A stretch of DNA of 64,000 nucleotides from Gammaproteobacteria bacterium (lineage in GTDB: Bacteria > Pseudomonadota > Gammaproteobacteria > Natronospirales > REEB76). The DNA is taken from contig DATEHU010000026.1 of assembly GCA_035279405.1 (NCBI GenBank), positions 450,147 through 514,146 on the forward strand, written 5' to 3'. The position numbers and the translations under genes were made by a program. The notes under the pieces are model-generated. The model ran no database searches. It saw nothing but the letters and a program-made list of their open reading frames with translations, and was not told the origin of the DNA. Positions within the stretch are counted from its first letter, which is position 1. Each line of letters starts with the position of its first letter. Shown one piece after another: positions 58,856 through 64,000 of this stretch.

Positions 58856-59731
58856 CTACAGCGCGCCCACGGAGCGCAACGCGTCGCGCACCGCGGCGTG
58901 ATGTCCCGGCACCAATGGCGTGAGCGGCAGACGAATGCCGGCCGGTGCACGCCCCATTTGCGCCAAAGCCCATTTTACCGGGATGGGATTGCTTTCCACG
59001 AACAATTGCCGGTGCAGTGTATCAAGCCGTTGGTTGAGTATCTCGGCCTTGCTGCGCTCGCCGTTGCCAGCCGCCGCACACAAGGCATGCATCAGCTTAG
59101 GGGCCACGTTGGCCGTCACCGAAATCACGCCCCGGCCTCCACGCAGCATGAATTCCATGGCCGTGGCATCATCCCCGCTCAGCAGCAGAAATTCCGGACC
59201 ACAAAGCCGACGGATTTCCTCGAGGCGCTCCAGCTTGCCGGTGGCCTCCTTGATGCCGATGATGTTCGGGATTGCCGCCAGGCGCGCCACGGTTTCGGGC
59301 AGCAGGTCCGCAACCGTACGGCTCGGCACGTTGTAAAGGATGATGGGCAGCGATACCGCTGCGGCGATCGCGCGGAAATGCCGATACAGGCCTTCCTGGC
59401 TCGGCTTGTTGTAGTACGGCACCACCGCCAGACCGGCGGCGGCACCACGGGTCTGCGCAAGGCGCGCGAGGGCCGTGGCGCGCGCGGTGGAGTTGGAACT
59501 GATGCCGGCAATCACCGGAATCCGACCGCCGGCCGCGCGCAAGCAGCAATCCACCACCTGCATCTGCTCCGCGGATTCCAGCGTTGCCGCTTCGCCGGTG
59601 GTACCGACTGCCACGATGCCATCCGTGCCCTCGTTCAGATGCCAGCGTACGAGCTCTTCGAGCGCGTCGTAGTCCACCCGGCCGTCGTCGGCCATGGGCG
59701 TGATGAGCGCCACTAAGCTGCCGTGAAACAT
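58856..59731 (-). CDS. dapA: 4-hydroxy-tetrahydrodipicolinate synthase
   Basis: 291 residues from the ATG at 59731. First committed step of lysine/DAP synthesis, condensing pyruvate with aspartate semialdehyde. Schiff-base Lys161 in GIKEATGKLERLEE, Tyr133 in ILYNVPSRTVADLLP, and VAVGTTGEAATLESAE. Divergent from gcvR, as in E. coli. Confidence 0.97.
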   Translation of the reverse strand: MFHGSLVALITPMADDGRVDYDALEELVRWHLNEGTDGIVAVGTTGEAATLESAEQMQVVDCCLRAAGGRIPVIAGISSNSTARATALARLAQTRGAAAGLAVVPYYNKPSQEGLYRHFRAIAAAVSLPIILYNVPSRTVADLLPETVARLAAIPNIIGIKEATGKLERLEEIRRLCGPEFLLLSGDDATAMEFMLRGGRGVISVTANVAPKLMHALCAAAGNGERSKAEILNQRLDTLHRQLFVESNPIPVKWALAQMGRAPAGIRLPLTPLVPGHHAAVRDALRSVGAL

Positions 59732-59796
59732 GCCGAACACCGCGGAAAAGCCTATGTTACCGGCATTCCCGCGTTAGGCTCAAGCTGCGCGTGCGG

Positions 59797-59824
59797 TTGC
59801 GCCACACGGCAAACCCGGTACACT
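59797..59824 (+). promoter_or_regulatory. candidate gcvR promoter
   Basis: TTGCGC (59797-59802), 16 bases, TACACT (59819-59824). The predicted start point falls at the GTG start codon at 59832, implying a leaderless mRNA. Confidence 0.45.
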
Positions 59825-59831
59825 GCGCCGC

Positions 59832-60398
59832 GTGCATTCCAAGCCGGATCGTTCGCCCCGCGTGCGCACAAAACAATTCCTGGCGGTGTCGGTACTCGCG
59901 GAAAACCGCCCCGACGTCCTCCATGACATTGCGCGTGCCGTGCAGACCTGTGGCTGCAATATTGCGGAAAGCCGCATGACCGTGCTGGGCAACGAGTTCA
60001 GCATGCTGTTGCTGGTGTCCGGTAACTGGAACACCCTGACCAAACTGGAAGACCAGCTCCCCAAGCTGGGCAAGCCCCCGCACTTGACGGTGGCCGCACG
60101 CCGCACGGAAGAATGCGCGCCGCGGCACGATCTCATTCCTTACGCGATTGATGCGGTCTGCCTGGATCAACCCGGTATTGTTTTCAATCTGGCGCACTTT
60201 TTTGCGGAACGCGAGATCGGCGTTGCCGACCTGGTGACGCGTACCTACCTGGCAGAGCATACCGGGGCACCCATGTTTGCGGTGCAGATGGCGGTGAATA
60301 TACCCGCCGATCTGCACATCGGCACGCTGCGCGACGAATTCATGGATTTCTGCGATCGTTTGAACCTCGACGCCATTCTCGAGCCCATCAAGGGATGA
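59832..60398 (+). CDS. gcvR: glycine cleavage system transcriptional repressor GcvR (ACT protein)
   Basis: 188 residues from a GTG at 59832. Two ACT domains: LAVSVLAENRPDVLHDIARA at the N-terminus and YAIDAVCLDQPGIVFNLAHF in the second half. In E. coli GcvR blocks GcvA activation when glycine is low. No gcv genes are in this window. No Shine-Dalgarno site precedes the start. Confidence 0.9.
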   Translation: MHSKPDRSPRVRTKQFLAVSVLAENRPDVLHDIARAVQTCGCNIAESRMTVLGNEFSMLLLVSGNWNTLTKLEDQLPKLGKPPHLTVAARRTEECAPRHDLIPYAIDAVCLDQPGIVFNLAHFFAEREIGVADLVTRTYLAEHTGAPMFAVQMAVNIPADLHIGTLRDEFMDFCDRLNLDAILEPIKG

Positions 60399-60424
60399 GG
60401 GCATGCTCATACCCGGACTGATCC

Positions 60425-60895
60425 ATGAGTAAAGTTGTGCTCAACAAGCCGGTACCCGACTTCGCGCTGCCAGCTGCCGGCGACAAACAGCTGAGTCTGT
60501 CGCAATTTCAGGGCCACAACGTGGTTCTGTATTTCTATCCCAAGGACAACACCAGTGGCTGCACGCTCGAAGCCCAGGAGTTTCGCGGCCATCAGGCAAA
60601 GTTCAAAAGACGCAACACGCTGATAGTCGGCGTGTCCTGCGACAGCACGCAATCGCATGACAAATTCCGGCAGAAGTACCGCTTGAAATTCGACCTGTTG
60701 AGCGATGCGGACAAGAAGATTTGCAAGCGCTTCGGCGTCTTCAAGCAGAAGAGCCTGTATGGCCGCAAGTTCATGGGTATCGAACGCAGCACCTTCCTGA
60801 TTGACGCCCGGGGCGTGTTGCGCCGTGAATGGCGCAAAGTCCGCGTCAAGGGGCACGCGCACGAGGTCCTGGATGCCGTCAAGGCGCTCGGCTGA
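60425..60895 (+). CDS. bcp: thioredoxin-dependent peroxiredoxin Bcp
   Basis: 156 residues. Reduces hydroperoxides. Peroxidatic Cys46 in YPKDNTSGCTLEAQEF; the usual Cys five residues later (E. coli Cys50) is absent, so it must use another resolving Cys (two more occur, in VGVSCDST and KKICKRF) or act as a 1-Cys enzyme. Follows gcvR by 26 bases, as in E. coli. Confidence 0.93.
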   Translation: MSKVVLNKPVPDFALPAAGDKQLSLSQFQGHNVVLYFYPKDNTSGCTLEAQEFRGHQAKFKRRNTLIVGVSCDSTQSHDKFRQKYRLKFDLLSDADKKICKRFGVFKQKSLYGRKFMGIERSTFLIDARGVLRREWRKVRVKGHAHEVLDAVKALG

Positions 60896-62336
60896 TACCT
60901 CCGCACGCAGGCAACCGTCCGCAGCCGCGCGGCGGCTGTACGTGCTCGACACCAATGTGCTGATGCACGACCCGACCTGCATTTTCCGCTTTCAGGAGCA
61001 CGATATTTTCCTGCCCATGGTAGTGCTCGAAGAGCTGGACGCCGGCAAGAAAGGCGTTTCCGAGGCGGCGCGCAATGTACGCCAGGCCAGCCGCTTTCTG
61101 GATGAGATGATGCACGCTGCCGGCAAGCCGCAGATTGACCGCGGCCTGCCGATTCCGGGATTGCACCGCGACGCCGGCGCGGCGGCAGTGAGTGAACCGG
61201 CGGCGGCCACGGGCAGATTGTTTTTCCAGACCGAGCTCCTGCCCACCCTGCTCCCGGAAACCCTGCCGGGCAACACCGCGGACAATCACATCCTCGGCAC
61301 CACGCTCGCGCTGCAGCACAAGCACTCCGAGCGCCGCGTAATCCTGGTATCCAAGGACATCAACCTGCGCATCAAGGCGGCGGTGCTCGGCATCCACGCC
61401 GAGGACTATTACAACGACAAGGCGCTCGACGACCTGGACCTGCTGTTCAGCGGTGTGCGCGAACTGCCCCAGAATTTCTGGGATGAGCACAGCACCAACA
61501 TGGAATCCTGGCAACAGGAGGGCCACACCTTTTACCGCATCCAGGGGCCGCAGGTGCGCGGCTGGCATCCCAATGAATTCCTGTACAGCGAGGCCGACAA
61601 CTTCGAGGCCTTGGTGCGCGAGCTTGACCAGCGCGGCGCGCTCCTCGAATTGACGCGGGATTATCGCGGTGTCCGCCATACCGTGTGGGGCATCAATGCG
61701 CGCAACCGCGAACAGAACTTCGCGCTTAACCTGCTGCTTAAGCCGGATGTGGACTTCGTGACGTTGCTGGGAGCCGCCGGCACCGGCAAGACGCTGCTGG
61801 CGCTGGCCGCCGGGCTGGCGCAGACGCTGGAACAGAACCGTTATCGCGAAATCATCATGACGCGCGTGACGGTGCCGCTGGGTGAGGACATCGGCTTTCT
61901 GCCGGGCACCGAGGAAGAAAAGATGACGCCCTGGATGGGTGCGCTCATGGACAACCTCGAAGTGCTCACGCAGTCAAACGGCGAAGGCGGCGAATGGGGG
62001 CGCGCCGCCACTGGCGATTTATTGCGCAACCGCATCAAGATCCGTTCCATGAACTTTATGCGCGGGCGTACTTTCCTGAACCGCTACATCATCGTGGACG
62101 AGGCCCAAAATCTCACCCCCAAGCAGTTGAAAGCCCTGGTGACGCGTGCCGGCCCGGGCACCAAGATGATATGCATTGGCAATATTTCCCAGATTGACAC
62201 GCCGTATCTCACCGAAACCACGTCCGGCCTGACCTTCGTGGTGGACCGCTTCAAGGACTGGCCGCATTCGGGTCACATCACGCTGTTGCGGGGCGAACGC
62301 TCGCGGCTGGCGGACTACGCTTCCGAGATTCTGTAA
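60873..62336 (+). CDS. PIN domain - PhoH family ATPase (YlaK-like)
   Basis: 487 residues from the ATG at 60873, which overlaps bcp by 23 bases and has GAGG six bases upstream. N-terminal PIN nuclease domain with RLYVLDTNVLMHDP (Asp26) and the later acidic residues EELDAGKKG and NTADNHILG. C-terminal PhoH P-loop domain with [15 protein letters not shown] at 300-314 and RYIIVDEAQNLTPKQLKAL. Known PIN-PhoH proteins are RNA-unwinding and RNA-cleaving enzymes, studied mostly as toxin-like proteins in actinobacteria; the role here is unknown. Confidence 0.9.
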   Translation: MPSRRSADTSARRQPSAAARRLYVLDTNVLMHDPTCIFRFQEHDIFLPMVVLEELDAGKKGVSEAARNVRQASRFLDEMMHAAGKPQIDRGLPIPGLHRDAGAAAVSEPAAATGRLFFQTELLPTLLPETLPGNTADNHILGTTLALQHKHSERRVILVSKDINLRIKAAVLGIHAEDYYNDKALDDLDLLFSGVRELPQNFWDEHSTNMESWQQEGHTFYRIQGPQVRGWHPNEFLYSEADNFEALVRELDQRGALLELTRDYRGVRHTVWGINARNREQNFALNLLLKPDVDFVTLLGAAGTGKTLLALAAGLAQTLEQNRYREIIMTRVTVPLGEDIGFLPGTEEEKMTPWMGALMDNLEVLTQSNGEGGEWGRAATGDLLRNRIKIRSMNFMRGRTFLNRYIIVDEAQNLTPKQLKALVTRAGPGTKMICIGNISQIDTPYLTETTSGLTFVVDRFKDWPHSGHITLLRGERSRLADYASEIL

Positions 62337-62361
62337 GCCGCACCTCAGGCTGCGGGTACTG

Positions 62362-62379
62362 ACAAGCCCGCGGGCTTGT
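62362..62379. terminator. palindrome between the PhoH gene and fadL
   Basis: ACAAGCCCGCGGGCTTGT is a perfect 18-base palindrome. It may end the gcvR-bcp-phoH transcript or act as a protein-binding site; the T-run is poor. Confidence 0.4.
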
Positions 62380-62426
62380 GCTTAAATCTTGCGATACGAA
62401 CTGCGTTACCCCACGAGGAGCCGCCG

Positions 62427-63830
62427 ATGAAAAGCCAGCCGGTTTGCAAATGGACCTTGACTGCATGCGCCATCACCATCGCGGTCGCCCTGCCGGGTCT
62501 GGCCCGGGCTTCCAACTTTCAGTTGACCGAACAAAGCGTCACCAGCCTGGGCAGCGCGCATGCCGCCGGTGCCGCCTACGCCAGTGATGCCTCCACCATC
62601 TGGTACAACCCCGCGGGCCTGACGCGCCTGAATACTCCCGAATTGGACGCCGGCCTGAGCCTGATCCGCGTGGGCTTCAACTTCACGCCCACCACGGCCG
62701 TGGACGCTGCCGGCCGGCCGCTCACTGGCAACGACGGCGGCAATCCCGGCAAGCTTGGAGGCGTGCCGTTCATCTATTACTCAACGCCGATCAACGACAA
62801 GCTCTCGTTCGGCATCGGCTTTGGTGTGCCATTCGGCCTGGCGACCAGCTACCAGGCCAATTCGATTTTCCGCTATCAGGCAATCTACACCTCGGTCATG
62901 GTGTTCAACCTGAATCCCACGCTGGCGTATAAGTTCAACGACAACTGGTCGGCGGGCTTCGGCGTGGATGTCCAGAAAATGGACGTGAAACTCACCAACG
63001 ACGTAGACTTCGGTGCCGTGTGCTTCGCCCAGGTCAACCCGGTGAACTGCACTGCGATGGGTCTGGTGCCGCAGGGGCATGACGGGTTCTTCCAGGGCAC
63101 TGCGAGCAATACACACGTGGGCTTCAATTTCGGCGTGTTGTGGCAGGATGACACCACGCGCGTGGGCTTTGCCTACCGCTCGCGCGTCAAGCACAACCTC
63201 ACGGGCAGCGCCAGTTTCACCAACGTGCCGGCGTTGTTTTCCAGCCAAGGACTGTTCCAGAACCAGGGAATCAGCGCCCAGTTCACCACGCCACAAATCG
63301 TATCCTTGAGCCTCTACCAGCAGCTTGATGCCAAGTGGTCGTTGATGGCCGACTGGAGTTATACCGGCTGGAGCAGCTTCCAGAATCTGACCATCAACTT
63401 CTCCGATCCCGGTATGCCCGCGACCACCGTCCAGGAAGGGCTCAGCAACAGCAACCGCTTCGCCGTGGGCGCCAACTATCAGTTCAGCGATCAGTGGACC
63501 TTCCGCGGTGGCGTGGCCCTGGACAAATCACCGGTACCCAACCCGAGTGCGCCATGCAATACCGTCGCTCCGCCGGCATTCGCCACCTGCAACAATTCTG
63601 TCTATGCCAGCCGCACCGCGCGTCTGCCCGACACCGATCGCAAATGGGTAGCCGTCGGCGCCAGCTGGAAAGTCTCGGATCATAGCCAGTGGGATATCGG
63701 CTACGCGCACTTGTTCATCAGCAGCCACATCCCCTTCAGCCAGCTGAACGGCAGCAGCGGTGATTACATCAACGGCCAGTTCAAGGGCGACGCCGACATC
63801 CTCGGCGTTCAGTACATTTACAGGTTCTGA
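62427..63830 (+). CDS. FadL/OmpP1/TodX family outer membrane transporter
   Basis: 467 residues from the ATG at 62427, with GAGGAG six bases upstream. Signal peptide ending in GLARASNF. The FadL N-terminal hatch motif follows: SNFQLTEQSVTSLGSAHAAG and DASTIWYNPAGLTRLN. Alternating beta strands run to a C-terminal aromatic (YIYRF) typical of Bam substrates. Takes up long-chain fatty acids or other hydrophobic compounds. Called FadL-family, not FadL itself, because the substrate is not evident. Confidence 0.92.
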   Translation: MKSQPVCKWTLTACAITIAVALPGLARASNFQLTEQSVTSLGSAHAAGAAYASDASTIWYNPAGLTRLNTPELDAGLSLIRVGFNFTPTTAVDAAGRPLTGNDGGNPGKLGGVPFIYYSTPINDKLSFGIGFGVPFGLATSYQANSIFRYQAIYTSVMVFNLNPTLAYKFNDNWSAGFGVDVQKMDVKLTNDVDFGAVCFAQVNPVNCTAMGLVPQGHDGFFQGTASNTHVGFNFGVLWQDDTTRVGFAYRSRVKHNLTGSASFTNVPALFSSQGLFQNQGISAQFTTPQIVSLSLYQQLDAKWSLMADWSYTGWSSFQNLTINFSDPGMPATTVQEGLSNSNRFAVGANYQFSDQWTFRGGVALDKSPVPNPSAPCNTVAPPAFATCNNSVYASRTARLPDTDRKWVAVGASWKVSDHSQWDIGYAHLFISSHIPFSQLNGSSGDYINGQFKGDADILGVQYIYRF

Positions 63831-64000
63831 CACCCGCCGGCCCGGGACCTGGCTCCCGTTTGCGGGGGCCGGGCCCGTCCTGTTGGCACGTTTCCTGTCC
63901 TGCACAGTCGAACTCCTGGTGCAACCAGAAACGGCGGCTCGCCGTCAGTCGCCGTGCCATAATGGAGTCGACTGAATCAGGCCCGCCGGCGGCGGGCAGC
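63831..64000. other. downstream flank at the window edge
   Basis: No complete gene. A GC-rich imperfect hairpin (GGCCCGGGACC and GGGGGCCGGGCCC, 63839-63880) may terminate the fadL-family transcript. Confidence 0.35.

Overview
This 64 kb window is chromosomal DNA of a GC-rich gammaproteobacterium. The evidence is gene order: hrcA/grpE/dnaK/dnaJ/dapB/carA/carB/greA/rlmE/ftsH/folP/glmM, recN/fur/bamE/rnfH/ratA/smpB/ssrA, ffs/dnaX/ybaB/recR and dapA/gcvR/bcp are all classic gammaproteobacterial neighbourhoods. The three-part ExbB/ExbD/TonB operon, the AmmeMemoRadiSam genes and the HrcA plus sigma-32-like heat-shock control fit a Xanthomonadales/Nevskiales-like lineage, but I cannot name a genus.

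Region 1 (1-8309, minus strand) is an AT-richer accessory island read toward the left edge. A secreted beta-propeller/Ig-like protein is followed by two tandem copies of a two-gene module (a carboxypeptidase-regulatory-like lipoprotein plus a secreted zinc phospholipase C-like protein). The first copy has a truncated second gene. Every junction inside the modules is a 4-base ATGA overlap. The run ends in an Rhs/YD-repeat tip with a Tlde1-like (DUF2778) C-terminal toxin domain that leaves the window. This is the best candidate here for an undescribed system.

Region 2 (8633-27762) is core housekeeping: cell wall and folate (glmM, folP), proteolysis and 23S rRNA methylation (ftsH, rlmE), transcription (greA), carbamoyl phosphate (carAB), lysine/DAP (dapB) and the DnaK chaperone system. 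A TMEM175-type ion channel gene is inserted between dnaK and dnaJ, and sigma-32-like promoters precede grpE and dnaK. nadK and recN follow on the other strand.

Region 3 (27821-35295) holds fur, bamE, rnfH/ratA, smpB, tmRNA (tag ANDSNYALAA) with a scarred 3' flank, an MFS exporter, a fluoride riboswitch with its crcB/fluC channel gene, and tonB-exbD-exbB. It ends in a gene-poor stretch of about 870 bases.

Region 4 (35296-54025) has the tail-specific protease Prc, three poorly characterised genes, ppsR/ppsA, an oxygenase/aldehyde dehydrogenase pair, the AmmeMemoRadiSam trio (amrS, amrB, amrA) with a coupled small lipoprotein, a GNAT acetyltransferase, a threonine dehydratase-like enzyme, orn, an M48 protease and a HIT protein.

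Region 5 (54035-64000) has an FkbM methyltransferase, recR-ybaB-dnaX-ffs, tRNA-Ser(GGA) flanked by partial tRNA copies, a minimal BamC-like lipoprotein, dapA, gcvR, bcp, a PIN-PhoH ATPase and a FadL-type outer membrane transporter. A 30-base imperfect repeat occurs beside both tmRNA and tRNA-Ser.
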